Assembly (NCBI GenBank): GCA_013152195.1
Contig: JAADGU010000012.1
Coordinates: 1 to 40,014, forward strand
Length of the DNA stretch: 40,014 nt
Direction: 5' to 3'
Source: Nitrospirota bacterium
GTDB lineage: Bacteria > Nitrospirota > Thermodesulfovibrionia > Thermodesulfovibrionales > JdFR-85
In this document: piece after piece, positions 8,601 to 16,330 of the stretch
Position numbering within the stretch: position 1 is the stretch's first letter
How the letters are laid out: the number at the start of each line of letters is the position of its first letter
Translations under genes and position numbers: made by a program
Notes under the pieces: generated by a model
What the model saw: the letters and a program-made list of their open reading frames with translations, nothing else
Told to the model about the DNA's origin: nothing
The model's database searches: none

Positions 8601-9164
8601 GTGAATTTTTCAGGCTGCCGGCCAGGGAGGTTTAAAATATCCCACTTGATTATTGATGGATATAATCTCATCGGAATACAGCACAGGGATCTCGAGTCCG
8701 AGAGGAACGGACTCGTCAAAAGGCTGATTAGATACAGGGGTGTTCTGGGGCATGATATAACCGTAGTCTTTGATGGTCATGGCGGCGTTTCATCAAGGGA
8801 GACGGTAAGGGTCGATGGCGGCGTCAGGATAATATTTTCGAGGATAGCGAAGAAGGCTGATGATGTGATAAAGGAGATGCTTGTCAGGGAGAAGAAGTTC
8901 TTTATTGTGGTCAGCTCGGACAGGGAGGTGGCTGATTTTGCCTGGGCTCAGGGGTCTGTGCCGGTTGGTTCCGCTGATTTCCTCGGAAAGCTCAGCCGTG
9001 CGTTAAGAGAGAAAGAATTTGCAGGTGATGAGGATATGATGGATGAATTAACAGAGAAGATGCTTGGTGATGAAGAAGATGATGAGTGGTCAGTCAGGAA
9101 GGGCTCTTCACACAGACTCTCAAAACGTCAGAAGGCCGTAACGAGGGCCTTGAACAAGTTATAA
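8601..9164 (+). CDS. YacP/Rae1-like NYN-domain ribonuclease
   Basis: This protein has the YacP (PF05991) fold. LIIDGYNLIG near the N-terminus carries the first catalytic aspartate. A central VFDGHGG and a later VVSSDREVADFAWAQG complete the PIN/NYN acidic site, and the C-terminus is acidic then basic. Bacillus Rae1, of this family, is a ribosome-associated mRNA endonuclease. The start is unclear. GTG at 8601 has no ribosome site, whereas AGGGAGG at 8624-8630 sits inside the frame and is followed by ATA at 8637 and TTG at 8646, giving about 172 residues from TTG. TATAAT at 8577-8582 is a plausible -10. The stop overlaps the PAP2 start (TAATG), so the two are translationally coupled. Confidence 0.88.
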   Translation: MNFSGCRPGRFKISHLIIDGYNLIGIQHRDLESERNGLVKRLIRYRGVLGHDITVVFDGHGGVSSRETVRVDGGVRIIFSRIAKKADDVIKEMLVREKKFFIVVSSDREVADFAWAQGSVPVGSADFLGKLSRALREKEFAGDEDMMDELTEKMLGDEEDDEWSVRKGSSHRLSKRQKAVTRALNKL

Positions 9165-10033
9165 TGGGGCTGAATTCCGGCAGGGTGAGGCCTGCAGATG
9201 CCATTACTGTAATCTTTGTCGCGCTCTTTGCCCTGTTGACCGTGATTTATTACGGCTCTATTGAATCTGCCGATAAACTGCTTGTTACATATATCTCGTT
9301 GCTGTTCATTCAATTGATCCTTATCAGGTATGCTCCTGAACGCGGGTTCTGGAAATTATTTCATGACATTGTCTTTCCTGTGATAGCCGTGTTCCTTGCA
9401 TTTGACAGCATGACAGAGCTCGTGCCGGGAGTAAACCCCGGGGATATTGATTACCTGCTCATACGGGCGGACTACTGGTTATTGGGGGGCTACCCCACGG
9501 TCTGGCTTGAAAGGGTGGTGAATCCCTATCTTACAGAGATACTGCAGTTGGCCTATACAAGCTATTATTTTCTTCCGGTTATTCTCGGGATCGTCCTCAG
9601 GATAAAGAAGAAAGAGACCGAGTTCAATGACGGCCTGGTCTTTATTCTCCTCTGCTTTTATCTGTCCTACGTCGGATACGTACTCTTTCCTGCACTTGGT
9701 CCGAGGTATACGATGAACCACCTCCAGTCAATTCCCCTTGAGGGCAAGCTGCTTTTTGAGAAGATATACGGTATACTCAATAGCATTGAAGGCATAAAGA
9801 GGGACGCCTTTCCAAGCGGTCACACAGCAGTAACCCTGGTAGTTCTGCACCTTGCATTCCGTTATGAAAAGAGGCTTTTTTATATCTATCTGCCGATAAC
9901 ACTCCTGCTCTTGTTTGCTACAGTCTATTGCCGGTATCACTATGTTGTGGATGTACTGGGGGGAATTGTACTGTATGTGATAACCATGATATCCGGGCAA
10001 TGGTTTATCAGGTCCTTCCGTAAATTCAGTTAA
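9164..10033 (+). CDS. PAP2-superfamily membrane phosphatase (inositolphosphotransferase-like)
   Basis: This 289-residue protein has about six transmembrane helices. It carries the PAP2 catalytic motifs: PSGHT with S218-H220, and YCRYHYVVDVLGG with H259 as nucleophile and D263. The divergent first motif and the long N-terminal membrane half resemble the PAP2_3 / Aur1-like subgroup that acts on lipid phosphates. The start at 9164 was chosen because its ATG overlaps the stop of the YacP gene; an upstream in-frame ATG at 9086 lies inside that gene and would add a non-homologous leader. A role in lipid or undecaprenyl-phosphate turnover is inference. Confidence 0.85.
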   Translation: MGLNSGRVRPADAITVIFVALFALLTVIYYGSIESADKLLVTYISLLFIQLILIRYAPERGFWKLFHDIVFPVIAVFLAFDSMTELVPGVNPGDIDYLLIRADYWLLGGYPTVWLERVVNPYLTEILQLAYTSYYFLPVILGIVLRIKKKETEFNDGLVFILLCFYLSYVGYVLFPALGPRYTMNHLQSIPLEGKLLFEKIYGILNSIEGIKRDAFPSGHTAVTLVVLHLAFRYEKRLFYIYLPITLLLLFATVYCRYHYVVDVLGGIVLYVITMISGQWFIRSFRKFS

Positions 10034-10144
10034 TTCCCTAGCCTTGTTTTACATCCTTGACTGGTTCAGGTTAATATATATGTCCGTGTTTATTTGAAGA
10101 TGCACAATTTGTCGTTCAAGTGAGGAGTAAACAAAGTTAACGTA

Positions 10145-10870
10145 ATGGAAGAACGAATTCAAAAGATACTCGCAAAAATGGGCATTGCCTCAAGGCGCAA
10201 GGCGGAAGAACTCATCCTTGAGGGCAGGGTGGTTGTAAACGGAAAGGCAGCTGTTCTCGGGATGAAGGTGGATCCTGAGAGGGACCACATCAGGGTTGAC
10301 GGCAAGCTTTTGCGCGGGTCTGAGCCAAAGGTCTACATCATACTTAACAAACCTCCCGGTGTTCTTACAACCCTTGAAGACCCCGAAGGCAGGCCAACGG
10401 TGCAGCAACTTCTCGGGAGGCTGAAGTTCAGGGTATACCCTGTCGGGAGGCTTGATTTCAATTCAGAGGGATTGCTGCTGCTGACAAATGACGGAGATCT
10501 TGCCTACAGGATAATCCATCCTTCCCACAAGATACCCAAGACGTATCTTGTAAAGATAAAAGGGGTGATAGAGGAGAAAGATATCAGCAAGCTGCGCAAG
10601 GGCATAAGGCTTGATGATGGCATGACTGCACCCGCAAAGATAAAGAGGGTCCGGGCGCCCAGGGCAGAGAAGAACTCATGGCTTGAAGTCACGATTTATG
10701 AAGGCAGGAAGAGGCAGATAAGGAGGATGTTTGAGCGGATGGGGCATACTGTGCTGAAACTCAGGAGGATCAGGATTGATGGTCTTGGTCTTGGGGAGCT
10801 CAGGACAGGACAGTGGAGATATCTGGATGAGGTTGAGGTGAAGAAACTGAAGAAGAGTCTTAAAATGTAA
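10145..10870 (+). CDS. rluB: RsuA/RluB/RluE-family rRNA pseudouridine synthase
   Basis: This 241-residue enzyme isomerises a specific uridine of ribosomal RNA to pseudouridine. An S4 RNA-binding domain (about 2-60, QKILAKMGIASRRKAEELI) precedes the catalytic domain. The catalytic aspartate is D104 in VGRLDFNSEGLLLLTNDG. The later KTYLVKI and EGRKRQIRRMFERMGHTVLKLRRI motifs are conserved in the family. GAGGAG stands 18 bases before the ATG, farther than usual. Length and motifs fit RluB (23S U2605) best, but separation from RsuA or RluE by eye is not certain. The gene is followed by a 298-base spacer with a large structured element and then aspS. Confidence 0.9.
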   Translation: MEERIQKILAKMGIASRRKAEELILEGRVVVNGKAAVLGMKVDPERDHIRVDGKLLRGSEPKVYIILNKPPGVLTTLEDPEGRPTVQQLLGRLKFRVYPVGRLDFNSEGLLLLTNDGDLAYRIIHPSHKIPKTYLVKIKGVIEEKDISKLRKGIRLDDGMTAPAKIKRVRAPRAEKNSWLEVTIYEGRKRQIRRMFERMGHTVLKLRRIRIDGLGLGELRTGQWRYLDEVEVKKLKKSLKM

Positions 10871-10903
10871 AGTAAAAAGTGGATTCAGAGATGAACGGTT
10901 GTT

Positions 10904-11035
10904 GGAAACGATAAGATAGAGTCTTCACTCATTCTCGATGGACATCGTGTCCATCTCCGAGGGAATTTCACAATTCACCATCCGGGTGAATTTACTGCGA
11001 AATTAAAACCGTTCAGACTCTATCATATCGCTTCC
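10904..11035 (+). repeat. Structured intergenic element, copy 1 (multi-hairpin, covarying with 22286-22435)
   Basis: The outer stem pairs 10904-10924 with 11015-11035 (19 of 21 pairs). Inside it are two hairpins. Hairpin A pairs ATGGACA (10938-10944) with TGTCCAT (10948-10954), on top of CTCG/CGAG (10934-10937 / 10958-10961). Hairpin B pairs AATTCACC (10972-10979) with GGTGAATT (10985-10992) around the loop ATCCG, supported by AATTTC/GAAATT (10964-10969 / 10999-11004). Unpaired CACTCATT and ACCGTTCA are shared with the second copy, while most helices differ in sequence but still pair. It ends 133 bases before aspS. It may be a structured RNA, a processing site or a mobile hairpin repeat; no known family was recognised. 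Confidence 0.8.
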
Positions 11036-11087
11036 TTCCCTTGCGAGAGACTTTTTGTCGTTGTATTTGCGTAAAACATAACCGGAG

Positions 11088-11152
11088 TTATGGAGAGCTG
11101 GAGAATTGGATTTTTCATTGCTCCAATACTCCAATGCCCCATTACTCCATAA
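11088..11152 (+). promoter_or_regulatory. Long imperfect hairpin in the aspS leader
   Basis: TTATGGAG (11088-11095) pairs with CTCCATAA (11145-11152). Inside it, GGAG-a-ATTGGA (11100-11110) pairs with TCCAAT-a-CTCC (11122-11132) with one mismatch. The arms are built from repeated GGAG/TTGG units. The structure ends six bases before the AGGAGG ribosome site of aspS (11159-11164), so it could affect translation or transcription of aspS. No T-box, anticodon-like loop or T-run was recognised. Confidence 0.5.
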
Positions 11153-11168
11153 AGACTCAGGAGGTATC

Positions 11169-12953
11169 ATGTACAGAGACAGGAATTGCGGAGAGGTTGG
11201 AGAGGCTGACATTGGTAAGGAACTTACCCTTTCGGGCTGGGTCTTCAGGAGACGTGACCATGGGGGGCTGATATTTGTTGACCTGAGGGACAGGAGCGGC
11301 CTTGTGCAGGTGGTATTCAGTCCGGACGTCTCTTCAGAGGCCCATGAGTCAGCCCATCTGCTCCGTTCAGAGTTTGTCATAAAGGTGAGGGGTAAGGTGA
11401 GCAGAAGACCTGAGGGTACGGAGAACCCCGATATCCCGACCGGTGCAGTTGAGCTCTATGCTGAGGAGTTGAATATATTGAGCAGGTCCGAGACACTGCC
11501 TTTTGTGCTGGAAGAGGCAGCGGATGTGTCCGAGTCCCTGAGGTTCAAGTACCGCTATCTCGACCTCAGGAGACAGGAGATGCAGGGGAATCTTGTATTC
11601 AGGCACAGGGTTACAAAGCTCATGCGCGACTATCTTGACAGAGAGGGTTTTATCGAGATAGAGACCCCCATGCTTACAAAGTCAACCCCTGAGGGTGCAA
11701 GGGACTATCTGGTGCCGAGCCGTCTCAATCCGGGCCAATTCTACGCCCTGCCGCAGTCCCCTCAACTCTTCAAGCAGATCCTGATGATGTCAGGGCTTGA
11801 AAGGTATTTTCAGGTCGTAAAGTGTTTCAGGGATGAGGACCTGAGGGCGGACCGTCAGCCCGAGTTTACGCAGGTTGATATGGAGATGTCATTTGTTGAG
11901 CCCGATGATGTGATCTCGGCGATTGAAGGGATGTTGTCCCACCTCTTTAAGGAGACCCTTGGGGTTGAGATAGAGACCCCCATGCTGCGTCTCTCTTACA
12001 GGGATGCAATGGAGCGTTTCGGCTCTGACAAGCCTGATCTCAGGTTTGGCCTGGAGCTCAGGGAGATGGGTGACCTTGCCCGGGAGGGAAGCTTTAAGGT
12101 CTTCCTCTCTGCCCTTGACTCAGGCGGCAGGGTAAAGGCCGTGTGCGGCAAGGGGATGGCCGGGCTCTCAAGAAAGGAGATGGACCTGCTGACGGAAGAG
12201 GTGCAGTCCTTTGGAGCAAAGGGGCTGGCATGGATAAAGATTAAAGACGGGTTTGAATCACCCATAGCGAAGTTTTTCCCTGAAAATGTCCTGAAGGAGA
12301 TGGCCCTGAGGCTTGAGGCAGAGGAGGGCGATATAATGCTCTTTGTGGCAGACAGGGAGGACGTGGTGCTTGATGTCCTTGGCAGGCTGAGGCTTGAGAT
12401 AGCAAGGAGGCAGGGCCTTGTCTCTGATGGCTTCAGGTTTCTCTGGGTTGTCGATTACCCACTGCTTGAGTGGGATGATGAAGGCAACAGGTTTCAGGCA
12501 ATGCACCATCCCTTTACATCACCCGCAGATGCCGATATGGAGAGGATGCTTGGAGAGGACATAAATGATGACCGCAATGGGCTGGCTTCTCTCAGGGCAA
12601 AGGCATATGATATAGTGCTTAACGGTAATGAGATCGGTGGCGGCAGTATACGTATTCACAACCCGGAGGTCCAGAGCAGGATGTTTGATGTCCTCGGGAT
12701 ATCAGAGGAAGAGGCAAGGATGAAATTCGGTTTTCTCCTTGATGCCCTTCGCTTTGGCGCTCCTCCTCACGGGGGTATTGCCCTGGGGCTTGACAGGCTT
12801 GTAATGCTCATGGTTGGCGCAAGCTCTATCAGGGACGTTATAGCCTTTCCCAAGACACAGAAGGCCGTCTGCCTGCTCAGCGGGGCCCCCTCACCAGTGG
12901 ATGAGAGGCAGTTAAAAGACCTTCATATCAAGCTGGACGCAGTCGTGGAGTAA
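11169..12953 (+). CDS. aspS: Aspartate--tRNA ligase, bacterial type
   Basis: This 594-residue class II aminoacyl-tRNA synthetase charges tRNA-Asp in the cytoplasm. An N-terminal OB-fold anticodon domain (about 1-110, GWVFRRRDHGGLIFVDLRD) is followed by class II motif 1 (FIEIETPMLTKSTPEGARDYLV) and motif 2 (FRDEDLRADRQPEFTQVD). The GAD insertion typical of bacteria is present (about 290-420). Motif 3 is GIALGLDRLVM. The start ATG is preceded by a perfect AGGAGG (11159-11164) at four-base spacing; an in-frame ATG at 11106 lies in the leader hairpin and is rejected. Whether it also charges tRNA-Asn cannot be judged, since no gatCAB or asnS lies in the window. A structured repeat and a hairpin occupy its leader. 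Confidence 0.97.
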   Translation: MYRDRNCGEVGEADIGKELTLSGWVFRRRDHGGLIFVDLRDRSGLVQVVFSPDVSSEAHESAHLLRSEFVIKVRGKVSRRPEGTENPDIPTGAVELYAEELNILSRSETLPFVLEEAADVSESLRFKYRYLDLRRQEMQGNLVFRHRVTKLMRDYLDREGFIEIETPMLTKSTPEGARDYLVPSRLNPGQFYALPQSPQLFKQILMMSGLERYFQVVKCFRDEDLRADRQPEFTQVDMEMSFVEPDDVISAIEGMLSHLFKETLGVEIETPMLRLSYRDAMERFGSDKPDLRFGLELREMGDLAREGSFKVFLSALDSGGRVKAVCGKGMAGLSRKEMDLLTEEVQSFGAKGLAWIKIKDGFESPIAKFFPENVLKEMALRLEAEEGDIMLFVADREDVVLDVLGRLRLEIARRQGLVSDGFRFLWVVDYPLLEWDDEGNRFQAMHHPFTSPADADMERMLGEDINDDRNGLASLRAKAYDIVLNGNEIGGGSIRIHNPEVQSRMFDVLGISEEEARMKFGFLLDALRFGAPPHGGIALGLDRLVMLMVGASSIRDVIAFPKTQKAVCLLSGAPSPVDERQLKDLHIKLDAVVE

Positions 12954-13024
12954 AGCAGTCCTTCTCTTTTTACTTCCGGGATTCTTTCAGCAATTTCCTT
13001 TCGTGGCTCTGAACTATCGTACAC

Positions 13025-13053
13025 TTGATTTTTTTTCAAACATATGTTTTAAT
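13025..13053 (+). promoter_or_regulatory. Promoter with palindromic operator for the tetR-efflux operon
   Basis: TTGATT (13025-13030) and TTTAAT (13048-13053) are separated by 17 bases and look like a sigma-70 promoter. The perfect 12-bp palindrome AAACATATGTTT (13038-13049) occupies the spacer and the edge of the -10 box. This is the position expected for autorepression by the TetR protein encoded 28 bases downstream. Confidence 0.6.
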
Positions 13054-13080
13054 TGAACGTATGATTGTCTGGAAGGAATC

Positions 13081-13713
13081 ATGAGCCTGCCCGAGACCAA
13101 AGAGAGAATCCTCGATTCTGCTGAATACCTCTTTGCCCGGAAAGGATTCCACAATACCTCACTCAGGGCCATTACCGGCCGTGCAGCGGTGAACCTGGCG
13201 GCTGTTAATTATCACTTTGGCTCCAAGGAGGCACTCCTTGAGGCTGTTTTCGAAAGGCGGCTCGTGCCGTTGAACAAGGTCCGCCGGAAAAATCTTGAAG
13301 TGGTTCGTGAAACTGCACGTCGTGAGGGGAGACTCCCTGGCGTGGAAGAGTCCCTGCGGGCCTTTATTGAGCCAACGCTTGCCTTTCGTAAATCCGGGAC
13401 AGGGGCGGAAGACTTCATTACACTGGTGGGACGGGCCATGTCCGACCCTGACGATACAGTAAGAAATGTCTTTATACGCCATATTGCACCGTTGTTTTAT
13501 ATGCTCTTTGACATCCTGCGCGAGGCATTGCCGGAGCTCTCTCCGGATATGCTCTTCTGGCGGCTTCAGTTTGCCATTGGTGCCATGGGGCATGCCATCT
13601 GCATGGCAGGAAAAAGTTATTCCTTACCTGAGGGAGTCACGCCTGTCAGTGATGTGGAGTCACTGACAGCCATGCTCCTCGACTTTGTCGTGGCAGGGAT
13701 GGAGAGAGCATGA
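13081..13713 (+). CDS. TetR/AcrR-family transcriptional regulator of the efflux operon
   Basis: This 210-residue repressor has an N-terminal TetR helix-turn-helix (about 8-55, RILDSAEYLFARKGFHNTSLRAITGRA then AVNYHFGSKEALLEAVF). A C-terminal ligand-binding and dimerisation domain follows, resembling the CecR-type group. GGAAGG lies four bases upstream of the ATG. Its stop overlaps the start of the TolC-like gene (ATGA), so it is the first gene of a four-gene operon with outer-membrane factor, adaptor and RND pump. It probably represses the whole operon through the palindrome at 13038-13049 and releases on binding a toxic ligand; the ligand is unknown. Confidence 0.93.
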   Translation: MSLPETKERILDSAEYLFARKGFHNTSLRAITGRAAVNLAAVNYHFGSKEALLEAVFERRLVPLNKVRRKNLEVVRETARREGRLPGVEESLRAFIEPTLAFRKSGTGAEDFITLVGRAMSDPDDTVRNVFIRHIAPLFYMLFDILREALPELSPDMLFWRLQFAIGAMGHAICMAGKSYSLPEGVTPVSDVESLTAMLLDFVVAGMERA

Positions 13714-15131
13714 AGGTATGGAGTATAAAGACACCTCTTTTTGTTTTTATAATAATGCTGTCAGCCGGTTGCGCTGTGCACAGCCCCCAGTCTGTATCGC
13801 CCCCGCTCCCTGTTCCGGCATCGTTCAGCGAACAAAACAGCCTTCCGGTGGAGCGCTGGTGGGAAGCCTTTGGGGATGCAGACTTGAATCTCCTCATGGA
13901 GGAGGCCTTTTCAGGTAATCCCGACCTGATGCAGGCATATGAGCGTTTTGAGCAGAGCCGGGCCATATACCGCAGCACCACGGCTGCCCGAAGGCCCTCT
14001 ATTGACCTTCAGGGACAGTGGAGCAGGGAGGATACCCCAAGCTTTTTCGGCAACAACACCGGCAACAGTTATATCCTGTCCCTGGCAGCAGGCTTTGAGC
14101 TGGACCTCTGGCAAAAGCTCAAATCCCGTAGCATGGCTGCCGGTCTTGATATGGAGGCACTCCGTGAAGAGATCAAGACCCTCTACATCAGCCTTTCCGC
14201 CCGGATTGCCGACCTTTATTATCTGGCGGCAGAGCAGCGTGCCCAGCTAAAACTGACGGAACAGACCATTAACTCCTATACAGATATCCTGTCACTGGTT
14301 GAAGGGCGTTACCGGCAGGGGCTGGTACCCGCACTTGATGTTTACCAGGCCCGGCAGAACCTTTTCAGGGTCAGGGCCCGCAGGGCTGTTCTTGAGTCTT
14401 CGCTGAGGGTGACGGAGCACGCCCTCTCTGTTGCCCTGGGCCATTATCCCGACAATAAAACAACGGGTGGTCTGATTGAATTGCCTGAGACTCCTGCAGC
14501 CTTCCCTTCAGGTCTCCCCTCAGAGCTTCTTTCACGGCGTCCTGATGTCCGTGCAGCCTTTTTACGCCTCAAGGCGAGTGACGCCAGGGTGGCGGTGGCT
14601 GTTGCCGAGCGTTTTCCCTCTTTTAACCTGCTTGGCAGTTACGGCACATCAAGCTTTGTTTTCAGTACAGGTGACATTGTCGGGAGTTTCTGGAAGGTCC
14701 TTGTAAACCTGTCACAGCCGTTACTGGATGGTGGCAGGCGCAGCGCAGAGGTGGACCGTTCAAGGGCCGTGTTCCGTGAAAACCTTGCCCACTACCATAA
14801 GGCCGTCTTAAAAGCATTCCAGGAAGTGGAGGATGCCCTGGTAAGGAACCGCACTTCTGAAGAGCGTATCACGCAGTTGCAGGAGCAGGCTGAGGCGGCA
14901 GGGTCGGCACTGCGCCTTTCGCAGGAGCGCTATATGCAGGGTCTTTCCGGATATCTTCCGGTACTGATTGCCCAGACACTCTATTTTGATACGCAGAGTC
15001 AACTCCTGACGGCCCGCCGCCAGCTTATATCCGACCGTGTCACCCTGGCAAGGGCACTCGGAGGGGAATGGATGGAGCATGAAATACAGGAGCGCTTGAC
15101 CGTCAATAATCATAAAGGAGGGGGCTCATGA
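13710..15131 (+). CDS. TolC/OprM-type outer-membrane efflux lipoprotein (NodT family)
   Basis: This 473-residue outer-membrane channel has a lipoprotein signal peptide ending in the lipobox LSAGC, with the acylated cysteine at C21. Two outer-membrane efflux (OEP) repeats follow. Motifs include VERWWEAFGDADLNLLMEEAF and SLAAGFELDLWQKL in the first half and LLSRRPDVRAAFLRLKASDARVAVA and LLDGGRR in the second. Long helical stretches fit the periplasmic alpha-barrel. It starts within the tetR stop (ATGA) and its own stop overlaps the adaptor gene (ATGA). It should form the exit duct for the RND pump encoded downstream. Confidence 0.95.
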   Translation: MKVWSIKTPLFVFIIMLSAGCAVHSPQSVSPPLPVPASFSEQNSLPVERWWEAFGDADLNLLMEEAFSGNPDLMQAYERFEQSRAIYRSTTAARRPSIDLQGQWSREDTPSFFGNNTGNSYILSLAAGFELDLWQKLKSRSMAAGLDMEALREEIKTLYISLSARIADLYYLAAEQRAQLKLTEQTINSYTDILSLVEGRYRQGLVPALDVYQARQNLFRVRARRAVLESSLRVTEHALSVALGHYPDNKTTGGLIELPETPAAFPSGLPSELLSRRPDVRAAFLRLKASDARVAVAVAERFPSFNLLGSYGTSSFVFSTGDIVGSFWKVLVNLSQPLLDGGRRSAEVDRSRAVFRENLAHYHKAVLKAFQEVEDALVRNRTSEERITQLQEQAEAAGSALRLSQERYMQGLSGYLPVLIAQTLYFDTQSQLLTARRQLISDRVTLARALGGEWMEHEIQERLTVNNHKGGGS

Positions 15132-16330
15132 GTTTCAGGAGTAAAGTGTTCAGGATAGTTATACCGGTTATTATACTGATAGCAGGCTTTGTTGTCATGC
15201 GGCTGCTGGTGCTGTCCCGCCCTGCTCCTCAGAAGGAGATCAGGAGTAATCCCGGTGCCCTGGTTGAGGTCCTGACGGTCAGCAGGAAGGACCATCAGGT
15301 TCAGGTCATTGGAACGGGTACTGTGCAGGCGAGGAGGGAGGCAAGTATCACTCCCCGTGTGAGCGGCCGGATTACGTATATTGCCCCTGCATTTATTGCC
15401 GGAGGTTTTTTTTCCAGTGGAGACCTCCTATTTGAGATAGAGGCTGTTGACTACCAATTGGCTGTAGTCCGTGCCCGGGCTGTTCAGGCGCAGGCCGAAC
15501 TCGAGCTTGCCAAGGTGGAGAGCAGTGCCCTGATTGCCCGCCGGGAGTGGGAAGGACTGGCAACGGATAGTCTGGCAACGAATAAGAACGAAAAACCCAA
15601 TCCCCTGGTCCTCTACGAGCCTCAGATAAAGAAGGCCCGGGCTGATGTGGCAGCGGCCGGGGCTGTTTTAAAGCAGGCTGAACTTGATCTGCAGCGTACC
15701 CGCATATATGCACCTTTTGATTGCCGGGTTCGCTCTGAAGGGGTTGAGGCAGGACAGTATGTGCGTGCCGGCAGCAGTGTTGCTGTGGTGGCCGGGACAG
15801 AAACGGCCGAGATTGTTGTTCCCCTTTCCCTGGAGGATTTGCAGTGGTTGCGTATCCCCCGGCAGGGTTCTGAAGCTAAGGGTTCTCCTGCTAAAGTGAG
15901 AATCAGTGTTGGGAAAAAATCCTTCAGCTGGCAGGGCCGGGTGGTCCGTTCACTGGGGGAGGTTGATCCCAAAGGGCGTATGGCGCGGGTTGTGGTGGCT
16001 GTGGATGATCCCTATTACCTGAAAACCCGGAGAAATAATGATGAGCCTGACCTGGAGATGGGCATGTTTGTGGAGGTCACATTCTCCGGTGAGATACTGA
16101 CCGGTGTAGTTCCCGTTCCGGCAAGTGCCCTTCGCGAAAATAATACAGTCTGGGTTGTAAACAAAGAGGACAGACTCAATATCCGGCCGGTGACTGTGGT
16201 GCGGCGGGAGCAGCAGAGAGTGATTATCAGTGATGGTCTGAAGGAGGGGGAACGTCTGGTACTCACAAGCATTTCGGGGGCGGCTGAGGGTATGAAACTG
16301 CGGCTCCTGGATGAGGGGGAAGGACGATGA
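15128..16330 (+). CDS. RND efflux periplasmic adaptor (membrane fusion protein)
   Basis: This 400-residue adaptor has one N-terminal membrane anchor (about 9-30). A split lipoyl/barrel-sandwich hybrid domain follows (about 45-85 and 190-215; ITPRVSGRITYIAPAF and RTRIYAPFDCRVRSEGVEAGQYV). An alpha-hairpin lies between them (about 95-190), then a beta-barrel and a membrane-proximal domain. It bridges the inner-membrane pump and the TolC-like duct in the periplasm. Four-base ATGA overlaps at both ends tie it to tolC-like and RND genes. The order adaptor-pump after TolC and TetR is a standard tripartite layout. The substrate cannot be predicted. Confidence 0.94.
   Translation: MSFRSKVFRIVIPVIILIAGFVVMRLLVLSRPAPQKEIRSNPGALVEVLTVSRKDHQVQVIGTGTVQARREASITPRVSGRITYIAPAFIAGGFFSSGDLLFEIEAVDYQLAVVRARAVQAQAELELAKVESSALIARREWEGLATDSLATNKNEKPNPLVLYEPQIKKARADVAAAGAVLKQAELDLQRTRIYAPFDCRVRSEGVEAGQYVRAGSSVAVVAGTETAEIVVPLSLEDLQWLRIPRQGSEAKGSPAKVRISVGKKSFSWQGRVVRSLGEVDPKGRMARVVVAVDDPYYLKTRRNNDEPDLEMGMFVEVTFSGEILTGVVPVPASALRENNTVWVVNKEDRLNIRPVTVVRREQQRVIISDGLKEGERLVLTSISGAAEGMKLRLLDEGEGR

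Noticed and set aside
10904..11035. Integron attC site
   Set aside because: There are no matching GTTRRRY/RYYYAAC core boxes, no integrase and no cassette array; the copies sit between housekeeping genes.
10871..11168. T-box or tRNA in the aspS leader
   Set aside because: No T-box consensus, no anticodon-bearing specifier loop and no cloverleaf were found; only the structured repeat and a simple hairpin are present.
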